Shown one piece after another: positions 52,422 through 60,746 of a DNA stretch of 64,000 nucleotides. The notes beneath the pieces are model-generated. The model was given only the letters and a program-made list of their open reading frames with translations, did not search any database and was not told the origin of the DNA. How positions within the stretch are numbered: position 1 is the first letter of the stretch; each line of letters starts with the position of its first letter. The stretch spans positions 186,001 to 250,000 of the forward strand of contig NZ_CP113064.1 of assembly GCF_026625805.1 (NCBI RefSeq). The letters run 5' to 3'. Both the position numbers and the translations under genes were made by a program. Source of the DNA: Brevundimonas sp. SL130. GTDB taxonomy: Bacteria; Pseudomonadota; Alphaproteobacteria; Caulobacterales; Caulobacteraceae.

Positions 52422-52979
52422 ATGTTCATCCAGACCGAACCCACGCCCAACCCGAACGTGCTGAAATTCCTGCCGGGCCGCGATGTCTCGCCGCTCTCGG
52501 TGCTGGATTATCGCACCATAGACGAAGCCGCCGCCTCGCCTCTGGCCGAAGCCCTGTTCGAACTCGAAGGCGTCGACGGCGTCTTCTTCGGCGCCGACTA
52601 TGTGTCGGTGACGCGCACCGAGCGCGGACCGGACTGGTCAGAGATGAAGGCGCCGATCCTGGGCGTGATCATGGATCATTTCGTTTCCGGCCGCCCCCTG
52701 ACCCGCGAAGGCGCCGAAGTCGAGGGCCATGCGGAAGACGACAGCGAGATCGTCGCCGAGATCAAGGCCCTGCTGGACAGCCGCATTCGCCCGGCCGTGG
52801 CCCAGGACGGCGGGGACATCCTGTTCGATTCCTTCGACGAGGCGACCGGGGTGCTGAGCCTGCGGATGCGCGGCGCCTGTTCCGGCTGTCCGTCGTCTTC
52901 GGCCACTCTGAAAGCGGGCGTCGAACAGATGATGCGCCACTATGTGCCGGAAGTGACGCGGGTCGAGCAAACCCTCTGA
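52422..52979 (+). CDS. nfuA: Fe-S cluster carrier NfuA-type protein
   Basis: 185 residues. N-terminal Nfu domain ('MFIQTEPTPNPNVLKFLPG', 'VDGVFFGADYVSVTR') and C-terminal NifU-like domain with 'RPAVAQDGGDILFD' and the cluster-binding Cys153-x-x-Cys156 ('GACSGCPSSSATLKAGVE'). It delivers Fe-S clusters to target enzymes. It is the first gene of the run nfuA-xre-xre-tsaB-rimI-fur-miaB-phoH-ybeY-lnt and its neighbour MiaB is an Fe-S enzyme. Confidence 0.95.
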   Translation: MFIQTEPTPNPNVLKFLPGRDVSPLSVLDYRTIDEAAASPLAEALFELEGVDGVFFGADYVSVTRTERGPDWSEMKAPILGVIMDHFVSGRPLTREGAEVEGHAEDDSEIVAEIKALLDSRIRPAVAQDGGDILFDSFDEATGVLSLRMRGACSGCPSSSATLKAGVEQMMRHYVPEVTRVEQTL

Positions 52980-53039
52980 TCGCCTGAGGCGTTTTTCGTT
53001 CTCGCCACACGTGCGTCGGGGCGCCATCTTGGGTGCGAC

Positions 53040-53633
53040 ATGCCGCGTTTCGTTCCTGATCCTGAAGCTCTTCGCCTGGGCGAGGCCCTGGCCGCCCTGC
53101 GTCGCGAGCGCGGCCTGTCTCAGGCCGAGGCCGGATCGCGCCTGGACATGACCAGTCAGGGGTGGGGCCTGTATGAATCCGGCCGCCGACCGGGTCTGTT
53201 CCGTCCCGATGTTCAGCGGCGTCTGACCGGCGCCCTGGATGCGACGCCGGAGGCCTTGGCCTTGATCCGGGCCTTGATCCTGGGCGAGGCCGATGCGGGG
53301 CGGGCTGCTTCGTCGGCAACGGGTTTGGAGAGCCGAGGTCGCGACTTCGACGGGGCCGGCGTCGGGTCGAAACGACTGGAGGTCCGCGACGACGCCTTGT
53401 CGCCCTGGGCAGGAAAGGGCGTCCTTCTTGAATATCAGCCCGGACTGGCGCCGCGCCCCGGTCAGGGCTGCGTCGTGGAGATGGCTGACGGCGCCCTGCG
53501 GCCCCGCCTGTTTGAACGGTCCGACGCGGACTCGATCCATGTTCGGGGCGTCGGATCTCTCGAGGGTTCTGAAATCATACGCCGGCGGCATGTGACGCGG
53601 CTGTCAGCCGTGATCGCCCGACACGAACCATGA
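53040..53633 (+). CDS. XRE helix-turn-helix regulator with S24/LexA-like C-domain
   Basis: 197 residues. HTH at about 15-50 ('LAALRRERGLSQAEAGSRLDMTSQGWGLYESGR'). C-terminal 'AGKGVLLEYQPGLAPRPGQGCVVEMADGALRPRLFER' resembles the S24 peptidase/LexA fold; the catalytic Ser-Lys pair is not obvious, so self-cleavage is doubtful. The same overall plan occurs in many alphaproteobacterial regulators near nfuA/fur. Target unknown. Confidence 0.78.
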   Translation: MPRFVPDPEALRLGEALAALRRERGLSQAEAGSRLDMTSQGWGLYESGRRPGLFRPDVQRRLTGALDATPEALALIRALILGEADAGRAASSATGLESRGRDFDGAGVGSKRLEVRDDALSPWAGKGVLLEYQPGLAPRPGQGCVVEMADGALRPRLFERSDADSIHVRGVGSLEGSEIIRRRHVTRLSAVIARHEP

Positions 53634-53678
53634 AACGAAAAGGTTGCATGCCCGCATGGGTTGTGTAATCTTCGCTTC

Positions 53679-54086
53679 ATGAACAGGACGCCCGCCCTTT
53701 CCCGCAAAACCGCCCGCGCGGTCGAACCCCTGGACGTCGAAGTCGGCGCCCGGATCGCCTCGCGGCGCACGGCCCTCGGCCTGTCCCAGACCGCCCTGGC
53801 CGAACTGGTCGGCGTCAGCTGCCAGCAGGTGCAGAAGTACGAAGGGGGCCAGAACCGGATTTCGGCGGCGCGCCTGCATCATCTGGCCTTGGCGCTCGGC
53901 CTTCCGGTCGAAGCCTTCTTCCCGGAACGCCCCGAGGACGCCCATAATGCGGAGCTGTCCCTGATGCGGACCATCTCGCAAACGCCGGAAGGCCGGGCGA
54001 TGGCCAAGGGTTTTTCCCGGATCGAGGATCAGGCGGTCCGACGCGCCCTGACACGACTGGTGGAGGTTCTTGCGCGAGCCGCCTAG
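53679..54086 (+). CDS. XRE-family transcriptional regulator
   Basis: 135 residues from ATG 53679. HTH 'IASRRTALGLSQTALAELVGVSCQQVQKYEGGQNRISAARL' (in parts), then helical tail. It resembles the regulator encoded at 60290-60703 (shared 'QQVQKYE.G.NR.SA..L' block), so they are paralogues; this subfamily is common in alphaproteobacteria. Target unknown. Ends nine bases before tsaB. Confidence 0.88.
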   Translation: MNRTPALSRKTARAVEPLDVEVGARIASRRTALGLSQTALAELVGVSCQQVQKYEGGQNRISAARLHHLALALGLPVEAFFPERPEDAHNAELSLMRTISQTPEGRAMAKGFSRIEDQAVRRALTRLVEVLARAA

Positions 54087-54095
54087 AAGGCAGGC

Positions 54096-54776
54096 ATGAG
54101 ACTTCTGGTGATCGATACGGCGCTCGGCGCCTGCACGGCTGCGGTGTTTGAGGACGAGCGACCCCTGGCCGTCCGGTTCGAGCCCATGACCAAGGGCCAT
54201 CAGGAGCGGCTGGGAGGGCTGGTGCGGGACGTCATGGCCGAAGCCGGCGGGGCTTATGGCGATCTGGACCGTATCGGCGTCACCGTCGGGCCCGGTTCCT
54301 TCACCGGTTTACGGGTGGGGCTGGCCTTCGCCCAGGGGCTGGGGGCGGCCGTGGATCGACCGGTGGTCGGGATCTCGACGCTGGACGGGCTGGCGGCGTC
54401 GCTTGAGGGGGCCGATGCGCCGGTCGCCGCCCTGATCGACGCGCGCCGGGGGCAGGTCTATGCCAAATTGTTCAGCCAGGGCCTAGCCATTGGTCCTGAC
54501 GAAGCCTTGCCGCTGGACGAGGCGGCGCGGCGTATCACCGCTCAGGGCGAAGGCGTCCGGCTGGTCGGCAACGGCGTCGCCGTTTTGGTCGAGGCCATTC
54601 CTGATCTGAGCTTCGCCTCGATCGACCCCCGCGTGGCCCCGGCGCCCGAGGCTCTGGCCCGCCTGGTCCGCGCGGCCGATCCGGAGACCCATCCGCCCCG
54701 GCCCCTGTATCTTCGCGCGCCGGACGCCACCCCGCCCAGCCGCCTGCCGGGCCAGCCGCGTCAACCTGCCCCATGA
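54096..54776 (+). CDS. tsaB: tRNA threonylcarbamoyladenosine protein TsaB
   Basis: 226 residues. 'LLVIDTALGACTAAVF' (N-terminal ASKHA phosphate loop) and 'IGVTVGPGSFTGLRVGLAFAQGLG' are the TsaB signatures, with 'IDARRGQVYAKLF'. It works with TsaD, TsaE and TsaC to put t6A at position 37 of ANN-decoding tRNAs. Stop overlaps rimI by four bases (ATGA). Confidence 0.95.
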   Translation: MRLLVIDTALGACTAAVFEDERPLAVRFEPMTKGHQERLGGLVRDVMAEAGGAYGDLDRIGVTVGPGSFTGLRVGLAFAQGLGAAVDRPVVGISTLDGLAASLEGADAPVAALIDARRGQVYAKLFSQGLAIGPDEALPLDEAARRITAQGEGVRLVGNGVAVLVEAIPDLSFASIDPRVAPAPEALARLVRAADPETHPPRPLYLRAPDATPPSRLPGQPRQPAP

Positions 54777-55216
54777 CCTCGGTCGATCCGGCCATCCTGG
54801 CGCGACTTCACGCCCAGGCTTTCGCCGCGCCGTGGAGCGAGGCGGAATTTGCGGATCTGCTGAATCAGGCGGGGGTCTTCGCCGTGGTCGAGCCGGACGG
54901 CTTTATCCTCATACGCGTCGTGCTGGACGAGGCCGAGATTCTGACCCTGGCGGTTCGACCCGAGGCGCGGCGAGCGGGTTTGGGCGGGCGTCTGACAGGG
55001 CAGGGGGCTCTGGCCGCCGCCCGGGCCGGCGCTGCGCGCCTGTTTCTGGAAGTGGCGGAAGACAATACGGCCGCGCGCGCCCTTTATGACCGCGCCGGCT
55101 TTCGCCAGATCGGTCGTCGCAAGGCCTATTACGCCGCTCCGGACGGCGCTCGAACCGACGCCCTGGTGTTGGGTTTGGACATGGCGAAAAATCCAGGCGA
55201 GGCGGCGCTTCCCTGA
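54773..55216 (+). CDS. rimI: GNAT N-acetyltransferase RimI-type
   Basis: 147 residues. 'IRVVLDEAEILTLAVRPEARRAGLGGRLTGQGALAAA' contains the acetyl-CoA loop (the R-x-x-G-x-G motif in 'RRAGLGGRL'), then 'LFLEVAEDNTAARALYDRAGFRQIGRRKAYY', the RimI signature. It acetylates N-termini of ribosomal or other proteins. Coupled to tsaB by overlap, as in many bacteria. Confidence 0.93.
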   Translation: MTSVDPAILARLHAQAFAAPWSEAEFADLLNQAGVFAVVEPDGFILIRVVLDEAEILTLAVRPEARRAGLGGRLTGQGALAAARAGAARLFLEVAEDNTAARALYDRAGFRQIGRRKAYYAAPDGARTDALVLGLDMAKNPGEAALP

Positions 55217-55243
55217 AGCGATCCAAACCCCTATTCTAGGTTT

Positions 55244-55729
55244 ATGGACCGGATCGAAAAACTCAGCGCCGACCGCGGCATGCGTATGACCGAACAGCGT
55301 CGGGTGATCGCCCGCGTGCTGTCCAACGCCGAGGATCACCCCGATGTGGAGGAGCTGTATCGCCGCGCGTCGTCGATCGATCCGCACATTTCGATCGCCA
55401 CCGTCTATCGCACCGTGCGCCTGTTTGAAGAGGCGGGCGTGGTCGAGAAGCACGACTTCGGCGATGGGCGCAGCCGCTATGAAGAGGCGGGCGACGATCA
55501 TCACGACCATCTGATCGACACCAAGACCGGCGAGGTGATCGAATTCTTCGACGCCGAGATCGAGAAGCTGAAGACCGAAATCGCCGAACGGCTGGGCTTT
55601 GAACTCATCGGCCACAAGCTTGAACTGTACGGCGTGCCGATCGAAGGCGCGGAACCGTCCAAGCGCGAAGGCCTGATCTTCAAGCGCCACGCCGCCCGGG
55701 TCGCCCCCGCCGATGTGGATGCGGGCTGA
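55244..55729 (+). CDS. fur: Fur-family metalloregulator
   Basis: 161 residues. Winged helix '[32 protein letters not shown]' and '[28 protein letters not shown]', then metal site '[27 protein letters not shown]' (His-His-x-His). The usual CxxC structural zinc pairs are absent, as is normal for alphaproteobacterial Fur. It represses iron uptake genes with Fe(II); Fur/Mur overlap in this class means manganese response cannot be excluded. Sits between rimI and miaB, a conserved position. Confidence 0.95.
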   Translation: MDRIEKLSADRGMRMTEQRRVIARVLSNAEDHPDVEELYRRASSIDPHISIATVYRTVRLFEEAGVVEKHDFGDGRSRYEEAGDDHHDHLIDTKTGEVIEFFDAEIEKLKTEIAERLGFELIGHKLELYGVPIEGAEPSKREGLIFKRHAARVAPADVDAG

Positions 55730-55773
55730 ACCTCGGTCTTGTCGTCGTGGATGCGGGCGATCATAAGCCCGGC

Positions 55774-57189
55774 ATGACCGAAACCCTGGTTCCGCAAGCC
55801 GAGGCGACGCTGAACACGCCGTCCAAGCGCCTGTTCATCAAGACCTACGGCTGTCAGATGAACGTCTATGATTCAGAGCGCATGGCCGATGTCCTGCGCC
55901 CGCTGGGCTATGCTGTGACGGACGACGTCAAGGCGGCGGACTTCGTCATCCTGAACACCTGCCACATTCGCGAGAAGGCGGCGGAGAAGATCTATTCCGA
56001 ACTGGGCAAGATGCGCGAGCTGCGCGACATCAAGCGCGAGGCGGGCGGCGATCTGACCATCGCGGTCGCCGGCTGCGTCGCCCAGGCCGAGGGCGAGGAG
56101 ATCATGAAACGCCAGCCGGCGGTGGATATCGTCGTCGGCCCGCAAGCCTATCATCAACTGCCCGAGCTTCTGACCCGGACGGCGCGGGCGCGCGGCGAAC
56201 GGATCGGCGCCGACTTCGCCCCCGACGACAAGTTCGACGCCCTGCCGGCCGCCCGCTTTACCGAAGGGCCGACCGCCTTCCTGACGGTCCAGGAAGGCTG
56301 CGACAAGTTCTGCACCTTCTGCGTCGTGCCCTATACGCGCGGGGCGGAATGGTCGCGTCCTTTGGCCTCGGTGCTGGAAGAGGCGCGGGCCCTGGCCGGG
56401 CGCGGCGTGCGCGAAGTCACCCTGCTGGGCCAGAACGTCAACGCCTATGACGGCGAACGCCCGGACGGCCGCAAGTCCAGCCTGGTCGAACTGGCCTACG
56501 CCCTGGCCGAAATCCCCGGACTGGACCGGATCCGCTACACCACCAGCCATCCCAACGACATGTCGGATGACCTGATTGCGGCCCACGGCGACCTGGACGC
56601 CCTGATGCCCTATCTGCACCTGCCGGTTCAGGCGGGGTCGGACCGGATCCTGCGGCTGATGAACCGCAAGCACGGGCGTGAGAAGTATTTCGACCTGATC
56701 GCCCGCATTCGCGAGGCCCGGCCCGACATGGCCATGGCCGGCGACTTCATCGTCGGCTTCCCTGGCGAGACGGACAAGGAGTTCGAGGACACCTTGGATC
56801 TGGTTCGCCGCGTCAACTACGCGGGCGCCTTCGCCTTCATGTATTCGCCCCGCCCCGGCACTCCCGCCGCCGGCATGGGCAAGCAGGTCGAGCCCGAGGC
56901 CGCCAAGGAGCGGCTGCACCGTCTGATCGAACTGCTGACCGAACAGCAGACCGCTTTCAACGCCGCCCAGGCGGGGCGCACCCTGAATGTGCTGTTCGAC
57001 AAGCCGGGCCGACACGGCCACCGTCGCCAAGCGATCGGTCGATCCCCATATCTTCAGTCGGTCCATGTCGACGACGCGGATCATCTGATCGGCCAGATCG
57101 TTCCGGTCGAAATCATCGCCGGCCAGCAGAACAGTCTGACCGGTCGGCTCGTCTCCGCAGAGGCGGCGAAGAAAGAAAAGGCGGCCTAG
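55774..57189 (+). CDS. miaB: tRNA-2-methylthio-N6-dimethylallyladenosine synthase MiaB
   Basis: 471 residues from ATG 55774; GTG 55747 is an in-frame alternative and neither has a strong ribosome-binding site. N-terminal UPF0004 domain with three cluster Cys ('[15 protein letters not shown]', '[20 protein letters not shown]', '[13 protein letters not shown]'), radical-SAM triad '[18 protein letters not shown]' (CxxxCxxC), and a C-terminal TRAM domain ('[18 protein letters not shown]'). It adds methylthio to i6A37 of tRNA. Its stop overlaps the phoH start by one base. Confidence 0.96.
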   Translation: MTETLVPQAEATLNTPSKRLFIKTYGCQMNVYDSERMADVLRPLGYAVTDDVKAADFVILNTCHIREKAAEKIYSELGKMRELRDIKREAGGDLTIAVAGCVAQAEGEEIMKRQPAVDIVVGPQAYHQLPELLTRTARARGERIGADFAPDDKFDALPAARFTEGPTAFLTVQEGCDKFCTFCVVPYTRGAEWSRPLASVLEEARALAGRGVREVTLLGQNVNAYDGERPDGRKSSLVELAYALAEIPGLDRIRYTTSHPNDMSDDLIAAHGDLDALMPYLHLPVQAGSDRILRLMNRKHGREKYFDLIARIREARPDMAMAGDFIVGFPGETDKEFEDTLDLVRRVNYAGAFAFMYSPRPGTPAAGMGKQVEPEAAKERLHRLIELLTEQQTAFNAAQAGRTLNVLFDKPGRHGHRRQAIGRSPYLQSVHVDDADHLIGQIVPVEIIAGQQNSLTGRLVSAEAAKKEKAA

Positions 57190-58175
57190 TGGCGAGAGAC
57201 TCCGAGTTCGTTCCCCTGAATGACGCTGAACTGCGTGCGGTGATCGGACCCAACAGCCGTCACGTCGCCCTGATCGAGGACGCGTTCAAGGTGCTGGTCG
57301 AGGCGCCGGGCGGCGGGGTCTCCGTCAACGGCGGCACGCGCGACCGTTCGGACGCTCGCCAGGTGATCGAGGATCTGGCCAAGCGCGCCGCCATGGGCGC
57401 GGACGTCACCGACGCCGATGTCCGCGCGGCCCTGGGCCAGACGCGCGGCGGCAAGGGCACGCCGGGCATGGCGGCGGCGGGCGTGTCGCTTCCGGGCGGC
57501 AAGCGCGGTTCCATCGTGCCCAAGACCAAGGCCCAGGCCGCCTATCTGGACATGCTGGGCCGCTGCGAGCTGTCATTCGGCGTCGGTCCGGCCGGCACCG
57601 GCAAGACCTTTTTAGCCGCCGCCTATGGCGCCTCCCTGCTGCGGCGGGGACAGGTGGACCGGCTGGTCATCACCCGGCCGGCGGTCGAGGCGGGCGAGAA
57701 GTTGGGCTTTCTGCCCGGCGACCTGAACGAAAAGGTCGACCCCTATCTGGCCCCGATCTGGGAGGCGCTGAACGATATTCTGGGGGCCGAGGACGTGCAG
57801 CGCCGCCGCGACAAGGGCGAGATCGAAGCCGCCCCCATCGCCTTCATGCGCGGCCGCACCCTCAGCCACGCCTTCGTCATCGTCGACGAGGCCCAGAACA
57901 CCTCGCGGCTACAGATGAAGATGGTTCTGACCCGCTTGGGCGAGGGGGCGCGGATGGTGGTGACCGGCGACCCGTCGCAGATCGACCTGCTGAACCCGCG
58001 CGATTCCGGCCTGGCCCACGCCCTGCGCATTCTCGACGGGGTCAAGGGCGTCGGCGTCCTCAAGTTCGAAGCCTCGGACGTGGTGCGTCACGCCATGGTC
58101 GAGCGGATCGTCCGCGCCTATGACGCCGACGCCGCAAAAGGCCGCCCGGCCCCGGACCTCGAAGACCCCGCATGA
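57189..58175 (+). CDS. phoH: PhoH-like ATPase (YbeZ)
   Basis: 328 residues from GTG 57189 (TAGTG overlap). Walker A 'GPAGTGKTFLAAAYGASLL' (about 135-153), 'RPAVEAGEKLGFLPGDLNEKVDPYLAPIWEAL', Walker B 'AFVIVDEAQNTSRLQMKM' and 'MVVTGDPSQIDLL' mark the YbeZ/PhoH family. A cytosolic NTPase that partners YbeY in ribosome and RNA processing. The stop overlaps ybeY by four bases. Confidence 0.95.
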   Translation: MARDSEFVPLNDAELRAVIGPNSRHVALIEDAFKVLVEAPGGGVSVNGGTRDRSDARQVIEDLAKRAAMGADVTDADVRAALGQTRGGKGTPGMAAAGVSLPGGKRGSIVPKTKAQAAYLDMLGRCELSFGVGPAGTGKTFLAAAYGASLLRRGQVDRLVITRPAVEAGEKLGFLPGDLNEKVDPYLAPIWEALNDILGAEDVQRRRDKGEIEAAPIAFMRGRTLSHAFVIVDEAQNTSRLQMKMVLTRLGEGARMVVTGDPSQIDLLNPRDSGLAHALRILDGVKGVGVLKFEASDVVRHAMVERIVRAYDADAAKGRPAPDLEDPA

Positions 58176-58636
58176 TCGAGATCGAAGTCGAGGCCGAGGC
58201 CTGGACCGGCGCCCTGCCGGACGCCGAAGCAGTGGTGGAGACGGCCGCGAAGGCTGCGCTGGGCGCCGTCGAGGGCGATGTCGTCGTCCTGCTGACCGAT
58301 GACGCAGCGGTGCGCGAACTGAACGGCCGGTTCCGCGACAAGGACAAGCCGACCAATGTCCTGTCCTTCCCCGCCCCTGAAAACGCCGCACCGCACCTGG
58401 GCGACATTGTCCTTGCCTACGGCGTCTGTGCGACGGAGGCCCAGGCGCAGGGCAAGAGCCTGGCCGATCATCTGAGCCATCTGGTCGTCCATGGCGTGCT
58501 GCACCTCCTGGGACGCGACCACGAAGACGAGGCCGAGGCCGAAGAGATGGAGGCTGAGGAGCGAGAGATCCTGGCCCAGATCGGCGTCGCCGACCCCTAT
58601 GCCGCCGATTTCTCTGTAGATGGGCAGGACGCCTAG
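58172..58636 (+). CDS. ybeY: Endoribonuclease YbeY
   Basis: 154 residues. Zinc site 'HLVVHGVLHLLGRDHEDEAEAEEM' (H-G-x-L-H-L-x-G-x-D-H, about 107-118), with 'LTDDAAVRELNGRFRDKDKPTNVLSFP' upstream. It acts in 16S rRNA 3' maturation and ribosome quality control. In most relatives corC/tlyC follows; here lnt begins two bases later. Confidence 0.95.
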   Translation: MIEIEVEAEAWTGALPDAEAVVETAAKAALGAVEGDVVVLLTDDAAVRELNGRFRDKDKPTNVLSFPAPENAAPHLGDIVLAYGVCATEAQAQGKSLADHLSHLVVHGVLHLLGRDHEDEAEAEEMEAEEREILAQIGVADPYAADFSVDGQDA

Positions 58637-58638
58637 CC

Positions 58639-60270
58639 ATGTTTCCCGACGCCGCGCTCGACCGTTTCGCCGCCCGCATTCGTGCGCTTCCAGACAAGCG
58701 ACGCGCCCTGACCTGGCGATTGATCCGCATCGGCCTGGCCTTGCTGGCGGGGGCTGGGACCGCCCTGGCCCATCCGCCGTTCGGGGTGCTGGCGGGCCTG
58801 CTGGGCTATCCGTTGCTGATGATCCTGTCGGAACGGTCGGACACGACGCGCGGCGCCTTCTGGATGGGCTGGCTGGCGGGCTTCGCCTATTTCTTCATCG
58901 GCTGCTGGTGGGTGGCGGAGGCCTTTTTCGTCAATCCCGAACAGGCCTGGATGGCGCCCTTCGCGGCCAGCCTGCTGCCGGCCGGGATCGCCCTGTTCTG
59001 GGGCGCGGCCTGCGCCCTCTATCGCCGGTTCGCCCCCATCGGCGTGGTCCGGGTTCTGTTGTTCGCCGCCCTGTTCTGCGCCGCCGAATGGCTGCGCGGC
59101 CATGTGCTGACGGGCTTTCCCTGGAACCCGGCCGGCGCGACCTGGCGGGCGGGCGGCGGCATGTCGCAATTCGCCTCGGTGGTTGGCGTCTATGGGCTGA
59201 GCCTGGTCACGGTCGCCGCCACCGCCGCCCTGGCGCCCCTGATCGGACCCGGCGCACAGCGCGGCCGTCTGATCTCGGCGGGCCTGGGGATCCTGGCGCT
59301 CGTCGCCGTGGGCGTCTTCGGCGCCGTGCGGCTGGCTCAGTCCGAGCTCCAGTTCACCGACACGGTGGTCCGCCTGGTTCAGGCCGATGTGAAACAGGAG
59401 ACCAAATGGTCGCCCGAGGCCTATCGCTCCATCGTCGACCGTTATGTCGCCCTGACGGGACAGCCGGGGGCGAGGACTCCCGATGTGGTGGTCTGGCCCG
59501 AAGGCGCCCTGCCGGCCTCGGCCAATGAGGTCTTCGCCTCGACGGACGCCACGGCCATCGCGGAGGCTCTTCGTCCCGGCCAGACGCTGTTGATGGGTCT
59601 GTCGCGCGGCGAGGCCGATCTGACGGCCCCCGAGGGCGCGCGCTATTACAACAGCCTGTTCGCCTTAGCCGACGAAGGCGGGCCCGGTCTGCGGATCGCC
59701 GCCGTCTATGACAAGCACCGTCTGGTGCCGTTCGGCGAATACCTGCCGCTCGGTCCGATCATGACCTCCATCGGTCTGCGCAGTCTGGTGCATATGCCCA
59801 GCGACTTCACGGCAGGCCCAACCCCTGCCCCGATCCAGATTCCAGGCGCGCCGCCGGCTCAGATCCTGATCTGCTACGAAAGCCTCTATCCCGGCTTCAC
59901 GCGCGGATCTGCGGGCCGCCCGGACTGGATCGTCAACGCCTCCAACGACGCCTGGTTCGGCGCCACCTCCGGCCCGCGTCAGCATCTGAACCTGGCCAGC
60001 TACCGCGCCATCGAAACCGGTCTGCCCATCGCCCGCGCCACGCCGACAGGGATTTCGGCCATGATCGACCCCTGGGGCCGGATCGTGGACGGGCAAAGAC
60101 TGGACCCCGGCGTCATGGGGGTGATTGACGCCCGCCTGCCGCGCCCGATTGGCGTGACGCCCTACGGCCGGCTGGGCGACTGGCTGTTTCTGGCCGGCTT
60201 GCTGGCGGCCGGTCTCGTCGGCTTGTGGCCGTTGATCGCACGATCTAGGATTTCGCGAATCGAACGGTGA
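58639..60270 (+). CDS. lnt: Apolipoprotein N-acyltransferase Lnt
   Basis: 543 residues. N-terminal half has several membrane helices ('LIRIGLALLAGAGTALAHPPFGVLAGLLGYPLLMIL', 'FWMGWLAGFAYFFIGCWWVAEAFF'), then a nitrilase domain with catalytic Glu ('VVWPEGALP', about 289), Lys ('YDKHRLVPFGEYLPL', about 358) and Cys ('ILICYESLYPGF', about 412). It adds the third acyl chain to lipoproteins, relevant to the phytase and MltA lipoproteins here. It follows ybeY with a two-base gap; the CorC gene usually found between them is missing. Confidence 0.96.
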   Translation: MFPDAALDRFAARIRALPDKRRALTWRLIRIGLALLAGAGTALAHPPFGVLAGLLGYPLLMILSERSDTTRGAFWMGWLAGFAYFFIGCWWVAEAFFVNPEQAWMAPFAASLLPAGIALFWGAACALYRRFAPIGVVRVLLFAALFCAAEWLRGHVLTGFPWNPAGATWRAGGGMSQFASVVGVYGLSLVTVAATAALAPLIGPGAQRGRLISAGLGILALVAVGVFGAVRLAQSELQFTDTVVRLVQADVKQETKWSPEAYRSIVDRYVALTGQPGARTPDVVVWPEGALPASANEVFASTDATAIAEALRPGQTLLMGLSRGEADLTAPEGARYYNSLFALADEGGPGLRIAAVYDKHRLVPFGEYLPLGPIMTSIGLRSLVHMPSDFTAGPTPAPIQIPGAPPAQILICYESLYPGFTRGSAGRPDWIVNASNDAWFGATSGPRQHLNLASYRAIETGLPIARATPTGISAMIDPWGRIVDGQRLDPGVMGVIDARLPRPIGVTPYGRLGDWLFLAGLLAAGLVGLWPLIARSRISRIER

Positions 60271-60289
60271 TTTGGGGGCGGGCAAGGGC

Positions 60290-60703
60290 ATGGCGCGAGA
60301 CAAGACCGAACAGCCGCACGCTGTTGATCGCCACGTCGGCCGCCGTGTTCAGGAAAAACGTCTCGACCTGGGCCTGACCCAGAGCGCCCTGGCCCGCGCC
60401 GTCGGCGTCAGCTTCCAACAGGTTCAGAAATACGAGAAGGGCGCGAACCGTGTCTCGGCCTCGAAACTGTTCGAGATGGCCGAGTTCATGAAGGTCGAGA
60501 TCCCGTTCTTCTTTCAGGGCTTCAAGGAGGCGCAGCCGGGCCTGGGCGAAGAAGAGACCGCCGGCTTCGATCACCAGCACAGGCCGACGAAACAAAGCGT
60601 CGAGATCGCCCGCCTCGCCCCGCTTCTGCCGCTGCGAAATCAGAAGCTGATCCTGGACATGATGCGGGAAATGTGTGGCGAAAGCGGTGACGAGCCTCGC
60701 TGA
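60290..60703 (+). CDS. XRE-family regulator after lnt
   Basis: 137 residues from ATG 60290 (a TTG at 60272 is an in-frame alternative). HTH 'RRVQEKRLDLGLTQSALARAVGVSFQQVQKYEKGANRVSASKL' seen in two parts, with a helical C-terminus ending 'LPLRNQKLILDMMREM'. This regulator follows lnt in many alphaproteobacteria, usually before metK. Paralogue of the gene at 53679. Confidence 0.92.
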   Translation: MARDKTEQPHAVDRHVGRRVQEKRLDLGLTQSALARAVGVSFQQVQKYEKGANRVSASKLFEMAEFMKVEIPFFFQGFKEAQPGLGEEETAGFDHQHRPTKQSVEIARLAPLLPLRNQKLILDMMREMCGESGDEPR

Positions 60704-60746
60704 CGTCAGTGGCGATCGCCGCGTCGATCTGGTCCAGGAGCCCAAG

